From: Bettongia penicillata ogilbyi
Lineage: Eukaryota; Chordata; Mammalia; Diprotodontia; Potoroidae
Assembly (NCBI GenBank): GCA_023548195.1
Contig: JAJHZJ010000220.1
Location: 3,775,204 to 3,839,203 of the forward strand
Length of the DNA: 64,000 nt
Direction: 5' to 3'
A program made the position numbers and the translations under genes. This document shows, one piece after another, positions 34,387-46,680 of this stretch. The stretch's first letter is position 1, and each line of letters begins with the position of its first letter. The notes under the pieces were generated by a model. The model did not search any database and was not told where the DNA came from. It saw only the letters and a program-made list of their open reading frames with translations.

Positions 34387-35750
34387 ATGCTTTCAAATTT
34401 TTTCAAAATTATGCAATGAATATTGCTTCCAATAAATTACTCTTTCACATATCAAATTAGTTACCATAAGATAAATATAAACTTGTTTGATGAGTCTGTA
34501 GTCATGAATTGCAGTCTAAACACAGCATGTAATTTTTATGGGTAGTTAGGTCCAACTTTTTTGAGTGCATACAAATCATTCTGAGAAGACTGTAATATGC
34601 TGAGTCCCATTAAAACCAGTGCTGTCATCTGAAAAACAGCAAAGTTCTGAGTACTTAATTAGCACTTGTAAGAAATCCCACTTCAAGGTGAACACTGGAT
34701 TGATTCTTCTCTCTCATGCCACTGTTTCCATACAGGGAAAAAAAAATGGGATAGATATTTCAAGATGATGAAATGAAAGAGGGGGATAATCTACAGAATT
34801 CCTTCATTCCTTCCTGGCATATGCATACATAGGTTAGCATTGGATAAGCATTTGATTCATAAAACTTTCAAACATCTTTAAGGGAAAATTATTTGATTAC
34901 ATCAAATATGAACACAGAAATAGTATTCATATGTAAGAAATAAGCATATATGCATGCATACATGGAGTAAAAACAGAGATATAGGTCATATAATCTAATT
35001 GCCTGTAATAACCTGATAATAAGTATTCTTTTTTTCCTATGTGGTTGATCAGATCTCATTCATATACCTATTTATCTATATAAATATACATATCTGCAAG
35101 GAACATTTTCATAAGACTTTTCTCATTTGTGGAGATGAATTGTTAATTATTCACTCTTTCTGCTCCCCATGAGCTAAAGTCTTGGGAGAAATGAATAAAT
35201 CCTTAGGACTGAGATTTTGAAAAAGAATACACGCAGTTCAAGAAACTCTTCAGGGAAAAGCCATTGAAGGTAGAGAAACAATGGAAAGATGTCAACATGT
35301 TCTTTCAGAATTAGTTTTATCTTGTATATTATCATACATATGCCTTCTCTGATTTCTGTTTATTATAAAATTGAATAAATGGATTAATTTACTATTCACT
35401 TCATTTAACTAGCATTTGCTTGGAAGGTAGTCAAAATTTGAAATAAAAGGTTGTGATACTCCTCAGTTAAGGGAAAGTGATCAAGAGCTCAACTTGAATC
35501 TAAAACTATTCTTTCCCTTAGACTAACTACATTTAAGTATGGTACTGCAGACAGATATAATTTTAGACCAGTAAAGTTTCTCTGAAGAGTTCAGAGTGGT
35601 TAGCCTCTGGTAGTAACCTCCTGCTTCCATTCCTGCCATAATTCAAAGATAGGTAGAAAGAAAGGTTGAGACGAAGCTATAGATATCTATCTAAGCCTCT
35701 CTGTGAACCACATTGAGATAGATCATATGTGTATATGCAATCACTGAAGT
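34387..35750. other. unassigned AT-rich sequence
   Basis: No gene or repeat recognised. Confidence 0.45.
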
Positions 35751-35754
35751 AAAA

Positions 35755-35845
35755 GGCAAATGATCTTGGAGTAAAGAATATCTAAATTCAAGTGTTAAAA
35801 GTCCTAGCTCTAATATACACACTTGCTACATGAATTTGGTGTTCT
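35755..35845 (+). mobile_element. MIR-like SINE head fragment
   Basis: 'ttggagtaaagaatatctaaattcaagtgttaaaagtcctagctctaatatacacacttgctacatga' follows the MIR head layout. Confidence 0.45.
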
Positions 35846-35965
35846 AGCCAAATTTCCAAAAAGTTACTATAATCATTGTTACAGTAATAATAATGTATCC
35901 TCTGATACTCAGTAGTAATATTCTTTTGATTTTGCTCAATCCTTTACATGTGTAGATCAGTGTGA

Positions 35966-36045
35966 CAAGTGCAGACCAGACCAGTGCAGAGTGCAGACTA
36001 GTGCAGAGCTCAGACCAGGGGAATGCAGACCAGTGCAGGGCAGCA
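35966..36045. repeat. short degenerate tandem repeat in HAL1 5' UTR
   Basis: Five to six imperfect units around 'gtgcagaccag' at the left end of copy C; not seen in the other copies. Confidence 0.75.
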
Positions 36046-36758
36046 GGGACAGGACCCATAATAGGACTCAGGGCACCACCACCAGCAGTTCCCAGGTTCC
36101 TCAACCCACAATTGCCACAGACAGCTTCAGAGGTCAGTGGGAGGGCTCCTTTACCCAGGAGAGGGGAGAGCAGTCAGGACCTCCAGCAACAGGCTCTGCA
36201 GGCAAAGCTTCTATTTTCAGATCCCTTCAACTGCAACCCCCGGGGGATTTGAAGAGCCGATCTAATGTCAGCCCTGGGTGGCAGCTCTGGGAGACCTCTG
36301 CCTAAAGCCCCTGAGGGAGTTAAGCCACTGATCTCATTCTCAGCCCTGAGCTCCACCCAGGGGTGAGGAGGAGCACTGGCAGTGGAGCTGGTGGAGGCTC
36401 TGGAGAGGGAATTCAATTGCAGATTCTGAACAGAAATGTTTTTGGCTGCTCCCAGACCAGTGTGCAGGTCAGGAGAGGTGTAAACATCTCTCCCTTGATT
36501 ATACCACCTTGGAAGAACTGAGAACTTATAGGTCCCCAGAATATATGCTACTCTCAGCAAAGGTCTCAAAAATCAAGTAATTGACTGGGAAAATGCCCAA
36601 AACAGTGAGGAAAAAATGAGACTACAGAGGGTTACTTTCTTGATGAACAGGTATTTTCTTCCATCTTTTCAAGTGAGGAAGAACAAAGCATAACATCAGA
36701 GGAAGTTAAGGCTTCTTCATCCAAAACCCCCAAAATAAATATGCAATAGTCTTAGGTC

Positions 36759-37697
36759 ATGGAAGACCTCAAAAAAGATTCTGAACATAAAGTAAGAGAG
36801 GTGGAGGAAAAATTGGGAAGATAAATGAGAGCAATGCAGAAATATCATGAAAAGTGAGTTAACAGCTTGCTAAAGGAGACCCAAAAAAACGCTGAAGGAA
36901 ATAATACCTTTAAAAATAGGCTAACTCAATTGGCAAAAGAGGTCCAAAAAGTCAATGAGATAAAGAATGCTTTAAAAAGCAGAATTAGCCAAATGAAAAA
37001 GGAGGTTCAAAAACTCACTGAAGAAAATAGTTCTTTAAAAATTAGAATTAAGCAGATGGAAGCCAATGACATTATGAGAAACCAAGAAATTACAAAACAA
37101 AGTGAACAGAGTGAAAAAAATTGAAAACAACTTAAAACATCTCATTGGAAAAACAAATGACGTGGAAAATAAATCCAGGAGAGACAATTTAAAAACTGTA
37201 GGACTGCCTGAAAGCCATGATAAAAAAAGAGCCTAGACCATATTGTTTATGAAATTCTCAAAGAAAACTGCCCCGATATTCTAGAATGAGAGGACAAAAT
37301 AAATATGGAAAGAATCCACAGATCACCTCCTGAAAGAGATCAAAAAAGAGAAACTCCTAGGAATATTGTAGCCAAATTTCAGAGTTCCCAGGTCAAAGAG
37401 AAAATATTGTAAGCAGCCAGAAAGAAACAGTTTGAGTGTTGTGGAAATACAGTCAGGATAACATAGGATCTGATAGGTTCTATATCAAACAATTGAAGGT
37501 CTTGGAATAGGATATTCCAGAAGTCAAAAGAATTGGGATTAAAACCAAGAATCACCTACCCAGCAAAACTGAGTATAATACTTCAGGAGAAAAAATGGTC
37601 ATTCAATGCAATAGAGAACTTTTAAGTATTCTTGATGAAAAGACCCAAATTGAACAGAAAATTTGACTTTCAAACACAAGAATCAATAGAAGCATGA
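36759..37697 (+). pseudogene. HAL1 ORF1 (L1 ORF1p-like), copy C
   Basis: ATG 36759 opens MEDLKKDSEHKVREVEEKLG, then an in-frame stop. The coiled coil is open for 85 codons at 36867-37124 (heptads such as EVQKLTEENSSLKIRIKQME). RRM block with VGLPESHDKK near 37200-37230; C-terminal block near 37360-37460 whose third frame reads NIVAKFQSSQVKEKIL. Several frameshifts and stops. Structure equals copies B, D and E. Confidence 0.85.
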
Positions 37698-37804
37698 AAA
37701 TGTAAACAGGAAAGAGAAAACAGAAGGGACTTTCTAAGGTTGAACATGGAAAGATAATATTTGTAACTCTTGAGACTTTTCTCAGTATTTGGGTAGTTGG
37801 AAGG

Positions 37805-37807
<3 letters not shown>

Positions 37808-37846
<39 letters not shown>
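37808..37846. repeat. (CA)n microsatellite in HAL1 3' UTR
   Basis: About 19 uninterrupted CA units, directly after 'gagacttttctcagtatttgggtagttgg'. Confidence 0.98.
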
Positions 37847-37849
<3 letters not shown>

Positions 37850-38699
37850 CACAGGGTTATTTGAATAAGAAGGGATGATACCTAATAAAATAAAATTGAG
37901 GGGTGAGAGAGGAATATATCGGGAGGAGAATGGGAGATATGGAATGGGGTAAATTATCACTGATCAAAGAGGCAAGAAAAAACTTCTTCAATAGAAGAGA
38001 AAAGGGAGGATGTGAGAAGGAAAAAGGTAAGCTTGCTCTCTTCACATTTGACTTGAGGGAATGACATGCTCACTCAGTTTGTATGAAAGTGTATCTTGCA
38101 CTACAGTGTGGTAGGGGAGAAAGGGACAAGTAGGGTGAGGGGGTGATAGATGGGAGAGCAAATGGGAGAAGAGAGTAATCAAAAGTAAACACTTCTGGGC
38201 AGCAACAAGATCAAAAGAGAGAATAGAATGAATGGGGAGCAGGAAAGGATGGAGGGAAATACAGTTAGTCTTACACAGCATGACTATTGTGGAATTTGTT
38301 TGCAAAACTACACATATGCAGCCTATATTGAATTGCCTGCCTTCTCAGTGGGGATGGGGATGGAGGGAGGCAATGAGGAAGGGAGAGAAGTAGGAATTCA
38401 AAGTATTAGGAATGAATGTTGAGAATTGCTTTTGCATACAACTGGGAAATAAAAAATACAGGTAATGGAGTATAGAAATCTATCTTGCCCTACAAGAAAA
38501 GAAAGAAGAAGAAGATAAGGGAAGGGAGGTGTGTGAAAAAAGGGAGTGCAGATTGGGGGAAGAGGTAATCAGAATGTCCAGTGTTTTGAGCTGGGGCAAG
38601 GGGAGAGATGGGGAGAAAATTTGGAATTCAAAATTTTGTGGAAATAAGTATTGAAAACTAAAAATAAATAAATAAACATTAAAAGAGTCCTATACATTT

Positions 38700-39165
38700 C
38701 TGAGAAAACTTCATTGGATTTGCTGCTTATTGTGTGGCCAACTCACAGATTATTAGAAACTAATTAATTTACTTTAAATCAGTTTACAAACTTTAACTCA
38801 TTAGTATATTGATTAAATATTTACTGCATCAAGGGGAAAGGAGGGAGAAGAAAGTAAATGTGGGCAATGAGTACAGAAAACTTTTTCTTGGAGTTTCTCA
38901 TTAAAAAGAAGAGAAACAGTACTGTAGTTTTATAATGAATATTATCTCTAGGTAAATAAAAACTGATAATTATTATACTCACAGTCACTGTTCACAGAAA
39001 GGACAAAAGTAAACATCTGAGATCCATTGCTCTGGTCCAGAAGAACAAAAACAACAGGAAATAAGGAGTGTGAGAATTATAGGCAATGTTATTCTTACAA
39101 GAATTTTCAATAGGATTTTATGGGGTTTTTTTTTCATTTGCCAGGTTTTATATTTTATCTGAAAA
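38700..39165. other. unassigned AT-rich sequence
   Basis: No gene or repeat recognised between HAL1 copy C and the L1. Confidence 0.45.
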
Positions 39166-39727
39166 TGATATTTTTTTTTCACTTGGTAGTATTTTTTCCA
39201 ATTACATGTAAGTATAGTTTTCAACATTTATTTTCATAACATTTTGAGTTTCAAATCTTTCTCCTTCCTTTTTCTCTCTTCTCTCCTTTCTCTTTTACTC
39301 CTCAAGACAGCAATCATGATATATGTTATACATGTACAATCATGTTAAACATATTTCCACATTAGTCATGTTGAGACAGAAAAATCAGAACAAAAAGCAA
39401 AAACTATGAAAAAGAAAAAAAAAGTGCAAACAGTATACTTCAATCTGCATTCAGACTCCATAGTTCTTTCTCTGGATGTGGATAGCATTTTTCCATCATG
39501 ACTCTTTGTGACGGTACCGAACCATTTCATTGCAGAGAAAAGCTAAATCCATCATAGCTGATCATCACACAATGTTTCTGTTACTGTGTACAATGATCAT
39601 TTGTTTCTGTTCACTTCACTCAGTATCAATTCATATAAGTCCAGATTTTTCCAAAATCCTTTTGCTTATCATTTCTTATAGCACAATAGTATTCTATTAA
39701 ATTCTTATCCGACAACTTGTTCAGCTG

Positions 39728-40122
39728 TGTAGTGTCAATGCAATAACCACAGAGCCCACAGCAGCCATGTATATCACAGTGCAGTTTAGAATCATGAAAT
39801 ACCACAGACTCTCCACATGGAAGACGAAGAACGAAAACATTTATTCAGAACCAAATCCATCACAGCAACACAATAATAATACAGGGGACAACACCATCCC
39901 CAAGCCTTCCCCCTGCTAGGCTTCCTACAAACCAGGTTCATTACACTCATCACAAGCAGGCTGTCTTAAAGAAAATCACAATCACAAAATCACTCAGGCT
40001 ACCCAGAAGCCTGTATGCTTCTTGGTTCTGACTGCTCTTAAGATTAATTTCCTTTCAGCTCTGCTCTAGCTTACCCTCTTCCTGCTCCATCTTTTCAGCA
40101 AACTCCTCCCACCATAGGCTCC
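39728..40122 (-). mobile_element. endogenous retrovirus solo LTR, family 1, inserted in L1
   Basis: Starts TGTAG and ends ...ctccca (plus). It aligns with 10413-10908, with shared blocks near 'agactctccacatggaaga' and 'caaactcctcccacca'. L1 sequence stops at 'cttgttcagc' and resumes at 'gccaccacaaaaagaacagc', with about 40 bp of L1 lost. No clear target duplication. Confidence 0.6.
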
Positions 40123-42670
40123 CATTTTTTTGCCACCACAAAAAGAACAGCTAAAAATATTTTGTACATGTAGATCCTTTTCCCATTTTTAAAGATTGCT
40201 TTGGATATGGACCTAATAGTAGTATTGCTGAATCAAAGGATATGGAAAATTGTATGGTCCTTTAAACATAGTTACAAATTACTCTCCAGAATGGTTGAAT
40301 CACTTTACAAATCCACCAATGGTGTAACTGTGTCCCAATTTTCCCACATTTTCTCTAACATTTATCATTTTCCTGTTTTGTCATATTAGCCAATCTCATA
40401 GGTATGAAATGGTACTTCATAGTTGTTTTAATTTACATTTCTCAAATCAAGAGTGATTTAAAGCATTTTTATTTGACTATAGATAGCTTTAATTTTGTCA
40501 TCTGAAAACAGTCTGTTCACAGTATTTGACCATTTATCAATTACAGAATTACATGTATTCTTCTAAGTTTGACTCAGTGTACATATATATATATATATAC
40601 AAGAAGTGAGGCCTTTATCAGAAAAACTAGCTGGAGAAATTATTTTCCAGCTTTCTATTTCCTTCTAATCTTGGTTGCATTACTTTCATTTGTGCAAGAA
40701 CATTTTTAAAATATTGTAATCAAAATTATCCATGCTGCATTTCATAATGTTCTCTATCTCTTGTTTGGTCATAAATTCTTCCCTTTTCTATAGATCTGAC
40801 AGGTAAACTATTACTTGCTCTCCGACTTTCCTTATAGTTTAACCCTTTATGTCTAAATCTTGTAGCAATTTCAACTTTATCTTGGTATAGGTTGTGAGAT
40901 GATGGGCCATGCCTAATTACTGCCATACTATTTTCAAGTTTTCCCCCAAATTTTTGTCACATAGTGAGTTCTTATACCAGAAGTTGGAGTCCTTGGGTTT
41001 ATCAAACAATAGATTTCTATAGACAGTGACTGTTGTGCACTGTGTACTTAGCCTATTCCACAGATCCACAACTCTATTTCTTAGCAATTAACAAATAGAT
41101 CTGATCATTACCACTTTATAATATGGTTTTAGAACTATAATAATTTTCACCTTCCTTTGCATTTTTTTCATTAATTTCCTTGATATTCTTTTTTGTGGTT
41201 CTTTCAGATTAATTTTGTTATTATTTTTCTAGCTCTCTAAAGTAATTTTTGGTAATATGATCAGGATGGCCCTGAATAAGTAAATTAATTTATGTAGAAT
41301 TGTCATTTTTATTATGTTAGGTTGGTTAATCCATGAGTAATTGATAATTTATACAATTATTTGGATGTGATACTTTGTATGAAAAATGTTTTTTAATTTT
41401 ATTCATGTAGTTTTTGAGTTTGTCTTGGAAGGTAGACACCCAAATATTTTATATTGTTTAGAGTTATTTTAAGTGGAATCCTCAATTACTCCTGGACTTC
41501 ATTGGTAACATATAGAAATTGGTAATATATAGAAATGCTGATGATTTATTTGATTTTGTTTTATATCTTGAAAGTTTGCTAACATTGTTTATTTCAAGTA
41601 TTTGTTTTCAAGTAGTTTACTTCAAGTATTTTTTTTTAGTTGTTTCTCTAAGTATGCTATCATATCAGTTGCAAAGAGTGAGGGATTTGTTTCCTCGCTA
41701 CTTTTCAATTTATTTTTCTTCTCTTAATGCTAAAGCTAACATTCCAAGAATGATGTTGAATAATAGTGGAGAGTCTGTGGTATTTCATGATTCTGAATAA
41801 TAGTTCCATAAGCAACTTTTCATAGTGGTGATAATGGATGTTCTTGTTTCCCTCCTGACCTTATTGGGAATGCTTCTAGCTTAACCCCTTTGTTCATGGT
41901 TTTATATAAATACTGCTTATCATTTTAATGAAGGCAATATATGTTTCTATATTCTCTATTGCATTTTACTGGAAAGGGTGCTATATTTTGTCAAAAATCT
42001 TTTCTACATTTATCGTGATAAATATATGATTTCTGTTTTGTTACTGATATGGTCCATTTAGTTGTTATTTTTCCAAATAGTAAAACATTTTTGGCATAAA
42101 TCTCACCTGGTCATAGTGTATTATCCTTCTGATAAGTTTCTATAACCTCTTCACTAAAATTATATTTAAAAACGTGGCATCTATACTCATTATGGAAATT
42201 GATCTCTAATTTTCTTTCTCTCTTTTTGCTCTTCTCAGTTTAGGTATCAGGAACGTATTTCTGTCATATGATGAATTTGTTTGAACTCCACTTATTTTTT
42301 TGCAAATAGTTTGTACAGCATCAGAATTAATCGTTCTTTAAACCTTTTGTAGAACTCACTTACAATCCATCTGGCCCTGGAGATTTTTTCTTAGTGAGTT
42401 CATTAATGAGTTCAATTTCTTTTTCTGAAATGGGGTTATTTATGTCTTTATTCTCCTCAATGTGGGCAATTTATATTTTTGTAAATGTTCATCTATTTCA
42501 CTGAAATTATTCGATTCATTGGCATATATTTGAGCTAAATATCTCCCAATTAATGTTTTATTTTCTCTTCTTTGCTCGTGAATTCACCCCTTCTATTTTT
42601 GATAATGGTAATTTAATTGAATTCTCTCTTTTTTTTAATCAAATTGACCAGTTTTACTTTTATCTCTTAC
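40123..42670 (-). pseudogene. L1 ORF2 remnant (RT, connector, C-terminus)
   Basis: The antisense of nearly the whole RT to C-terminus is present in order, with the RT opening at about 42380-42360 (for 'SPGPDGL') and the finger/palm region around 41650-41800. A (TA)n at 40582-40600 lies in the C-terminal part. Many stops. Confidence 0.8.
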
Positions 42671-42679
42671 TGCTTACAG

Positions 42680-43310
42680 TATTATGTCCTTGACTTCATA
42701 ATTCTGAAATCTGACTCTTTTGGGATCTCTTTCAGGAGATGATTGGTGGATTCTTTCAATAACTATTTTTAACCTCTAGTTTCAGGATATCAGGACAGTT
42801 TTTCTTTTATAATTTCTTAAAAGGTTCTATCCAGGCTGTTCTTTTCTGTTTGTTTGTTATTTTATTTACCAATGGCTTTTAGGTAATCCAATAATTCTTA
42901 AATTATTCCTCCTGGATCTATTCTGCAGGCTAGCTGTTTTCTCCAGTGAGGAATTGTACATATTCTTCCATTTTTCCACTCATTTAGTTTTGATTCACTG
43001 ATCTTTTATATCTCAAAGAGTCATTTTGCCCAATACCAATTTTTAAGGAAGTATTTTCTTCAGTGAGTTTTTGTACCTCCTTTTTATTTGACCAATTCTA
43101 CTTTTAAAGGAATTGTTTTCTTCAGTTGATTTCCCCCATTTATCCAATTATTTTTTTAAAGTATTTTTCTTCAGTCAATTGTTGTGCTTCCTTTTCAAAG
43201 CCATTGACTATCTTTTCATGATTTCCCTGCATAACTTTCATTCCTTTTTCCCAATTTTTCTTCTAAATCTCTTACTTGATTTTTAAAATTATTTTTGAGC
43301 TTTTCCAAGA
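42680..43310 (-). pseudogene. L1 ORF1 remnant
   Basis: The minus strand begins with 'LEKLKNNFKNQVRDLEEKLG', then decayed coiled-coil heptads and an RRM-like block ending near 42680, where the sequence jumps to ORF2. ORF1 C-terminal domain is absent. Confidence 0.7.
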
Positions 43311-43975
43311 GCTTTTCAGGGCTTGAGACCAATTCACATCCCCTTCTGAGTCTTCATATGTAGGCATTTTGACATTTTTGTCCTTTTTTGATCTTCCTTA
43401 TTATCATAAGCAACTTTCTATAGTCAGAGCTCTTTTTATCTTGTTTGTTCTTTTTTTTTAAGTTAACTTTTTAAGTTAACACAAGGTGCACTCTCACAAG
43501 TTTCTTGTTCTATGAGCCACGAGTCTAGTCCATGCATTTTCAATCTTTATCTTCTAGTAGTTGAGGCCTGTCCACTAACCTAGGATGGCCTGGTCTAGTC
43601 ATGACCATTGTGCTATGGTTCTGGGGCTACCAATTTCCTTTCTTCACTGGGGCTGGAGGTCTCACAACTGTCCCACTGTACCTCTAGTCAGTTGATACAG
43701 GACAAAAGGACCTCACTTTCAAATATGTACTATGGCTAACAGCCTCCTGTTGGCTTGCTGGAACACCATGCATTCTGAACTGTGCTTTTCTTTTTAGTAA
43801 AGTTAGATTGACGTTTTCTGATGTCCTTCTGAGTTATCTTAAGCTGGAAATTAATTTTGTTTCATTTTTTTGTCAGTTATGTCACTCCAGAATCTGTTGA
43901 GAGGCCTGGTTTAACATTTTTTTCTGAAGAAAATTGGGGAGAGCTCAGGCAACTTCCTGGCTTCTCTCTGCCAAT

Positions 43976-44750
43976 CCTATAAGTTGATTGGTTTAGAAAA
44001 GTCTATCTGAAACGTTGACTTATTTTGTATCCCCTTTCAAATCTGTGAAAAACATTCTACAATTACTGGTCTTATTTCTCCTGGTTTTATGTGTTTAGAT
44101 ACATCATAGCAGGACACTGTCTAGCATGTGGTATTTACTTCTCTCTAGGTGAGGTGATCTGCTGTTCTTTTGAAGCTGGCTTGATTTTGTCTTTCTAGGA
44201 GTGATAGTAAAGGGTTCCAACTACACATTTATTATGCTGAAAGGTGTCGAGTTATTTTCATGTCAACTATAATTCTCCTTAGTACTTGACAATAAGTAGC
44301 TCTGTGCTGATTCCCTTTGTTCACTTAGAATCATTAGTTCAAAAAGAACTTATTGTTGTGTAATAAAATGATACATTTTGGGGAAATGTGTTCATATTCT
44401 CCTGTGGTGACAAAAAAAAAAGAATGCCTCATGAGGGAAAAAGAAATAGAGTGAAACTTTGGTTTTCTTGTTATAACTTCCCTATTCAATATGCTGAAAG
44501 GTACGTTATATTTTTCTGAAGCCATCTTAACTAATTTAAATTTACAAAGACAAATAAATTAAACTGTCACATAATTGATCATTAAAGGAATCCTTGCCAT
44601 TTCTATTTTTTGAGCTTCTGAACAAGCTGAGTTGTTTCTTTCCATGTAATATCTTTGCACTCTCGCTGAAATGGCCCCATGGTTGTGACTGTTGCATTTA
44701 GTTTATAATATTCTCATTGGCTCTTCTCAAAAATATTCCTTGACTCAATG
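43976..44750. other. unassigned sequence
   Basis: No gene or repeat recognised beyond the L1 5' end. Confidence 0.45.
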
Positions 44751-44751
44751 A

Positions 44752-44912
44752 AAAAATATATATGTTTATGTGTGTGTACATCCACATACATATACACATT
44801 TTATATGTATATTTGTACATATGTATACAAACTCATGTATATATATATATATAGAATGTGTGTCACTACATGTATGCATATATAAGTATATATGTATGTA
44901 CAAATATACATA
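44752..44912. repeat. (TATG)n/(TA)n compound microsatellite
   Basis: Imperfect tatgtg, catata and (TA)11 units. Confidence 0.92.
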
Positions 44913-44914
44913 AA

Positions 44915-45865
44915 ACCATTAAAATACAATAACAGAAAATAATTGAATGTTTCTTGAACACCTGTAAAGAGACTGGTAATAAACTTTTATTAGTCAATCT
45001 GAGAAAAAATTAATCTTGAACATTCTTGTTTAAAAAGTATTTTCTTTCTTTCAACAGAGGTAGGGATTAAATGAAATATTGCATGTATTTTAAAACTTGG
45101 AAGATTTTGATGAACTACTTTTTTCTCTTTAAAAAAATCTGGCTCACTGACAAAAGGGGAGGGGAGAAAATGATGGATCATTGAGAAAGGGAAGAAAGAG
45201 ATATATGTTCAGAAATGAAGAAAATGTGCCAGCAAAAATATCAAATATTTTTAAATACAGTGTCTCAAAGTGACATATGCAAAGGAAACAAGTTTACTTA
45301 TTATGACTGTAATCATTTCAAATAAAAAGTATAGAAAACTATAGTGTATTAGAAAATGCCAGCAAAATATTTTAAAGCACACAAAAGAAAAATGTGTAAG
45401 GAAGCACACATAAACAGGAAAACTTTAATATCTCCTCAAATTAAATATTAATTTTGTAAATCTAAATAATAGTTCTAAATTTATTATAGCTGCAGTTTTT
45501 TCTTGTTTTCTGAAGTGCTGAATTTGTTTATTATTAAGTTCATAATTTTAAAATGAAATATTAAAAAGAAATTATATCTTATAAGAGGTTAATTTTTTTT
45601 CCCATGAAACTGTATAATGGCATTTTCTTGGTGACGTAGGAGTGAACTTTGTTTCTTGAAGGTTATGCCAATGGTATGTAAGATCTGGTAGGTATTACTA
45701 AGCTAAATGTCTTCAATAGTAGATCTCTCAGTGTATTTTATATGGCTCTTAGACAAGTACCAACCTAAGGAAGATAAGAAAATTTCACCAGCAGGATTTG
45801 CTGTGCAGAAGTTGAATTAGGTTTTGTTTGATGGATGGTTTTGAAAAAAGCATCTTCTAATACTG
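44915..45865. other. unassigned AT-rich sequence
   Basis: No gene or repeat recognised. Confidence 0.45.
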
Positions 45866-45868
45866 ACT

Positions 45869-45879
45869 TTATGTATATA

Positions 45880-45911
<32 letters not shown>

Positions 45912-46000
45912 CATATATATGTATATATATGGGTGTGTTTGTGTGTTCTTGTGTGTGTTCTTGTGTGTGTATGTGTACATGTATATGAGTGTATACATAG
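45869..46000. repeat. (TA)n/(TG)n compound microsatellite
   Basis: tatgtatata, (TA)10, then tgtgtg with 'ttctTGTGTGTG' units. Frames of up to 91 codons in all directions here are low-complexity products. Confidence 0.95.
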
Positions 46001-46002
46001 AT

Positions 46003-46680
46003 ATTCAATTCCAAATTTGCTCCCTCTATCTCCTTACCTACCCATTAAGTAGGATAAAATATGATACACATTATACATATATGAAGACATGCAAAACATT
46101 TCTGTTTTAGACATATGCCAGTTGAAAAAAAATATGAAAAGTAAAGGCAAAAATATGCTTCAGTTTCTAATATGAGTGCATCAGTTATCCCTCTGTTTGT
46201 CACTAGCATTTGTTATCATGTGTCCTTTGGAGATGTGGTGGATCATTGCATTTGATACTTTCACAGCTGATTATCTTTACAATATTGATGTTATAGTATA
46301 TATTGGTCTCCTGATTCTGAGCCCTTAATCCTACTTCAGTTCATACATGTCTTCCAGGGTTTTCTGAAATTATTATTTGTTATAGCAAAATAGTATTCCA
46401 TCATATTCATATATCATGACTTGTTCATCTGTTCCCTAATTAGTGAGCTCATGTTCCAATTTTGCCAGCACAAAAATACCTTCTTTTAATATTTTTGTGT
46501 TTATGGGTCCTTTTCTTCTTTCTTTGATCTTCTTGGAACATAGATCTATTAGCAATAATGATTTATGACTTTTTGAAGATGGTTCTAAATTATTTTCTGA
46601 AGTGGTGGGGCTAATTCGCAGCTCTACTGAAAGCATATTGATATACTTATACTTCCACATCTTCTCCGGCATTTCCTCCA
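46003..46680 (-). mobile_element. L1 3' end fragment
   Basis: Antisense L1 3' UTR and C-terminus: 'cattatacatatatgaagac', 'cctgattctgagccc', 'aatagtattccatcatattcat', 'gttcatctgttccctaat', and 'cttccacatcttctccggcat'. The microsatellite sits at its left end. Confidence 0.7.

Larger units (their letters stand above)
35962..38685 (+). mobile_element. HAL1-type ORF1-only retrotransposon, copy C
   Basis: 5' UTR from about 35962 (lacking the extreme 5' end) to 36758, ORF1 36759 to about 37697, 3' UTR to 38660, and a short A-rich tail. The 3' UTR has a (CA)n tract at 37808-37846 and two successive end-like modules (ends near 38462 and 38684). ORF1 is followed directly by UTR, with no ORF2. Its GC-rich 5' part contrasts with the flanks. 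Confidence 0.88.
39170..43975 (-). mobile_element. L1 LINE, 5' UTR to 3' UTR, deleted inside and hit by an LTR
   Basis: Minus-strand order: 5' UTR (43975-43330), ORF1 (43310-42680), then an abrupt switch at about 42672 into ORF2 at the endonuclease-RT linker (about 1.7 kb missing), reverse transcriptase and connector (42600-40700), C-terminus (40650-40123 and 39723-39500) and 3' UTR. An LTR at 39728-40122 splits the C-terminal part. Extensive decay; no function. Confidence 0.88.

Noticed and set aside
35844..36569. Several frames of 86-131 codons in both strands
   Set aside because: All lie in the HAL1 copy C leader and its GC-rich part; no frame is kept in the other copies.
37808..37846. 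Regular repeats as a CRISPR array
   Set aside because: Plain (CA)n without spacers; the organism is a eukaryote.
45765..46110. Four overlapping frames of 65-91 codons
   Set aside because: Products of (TA)n/(TG)n repeats in all frames.
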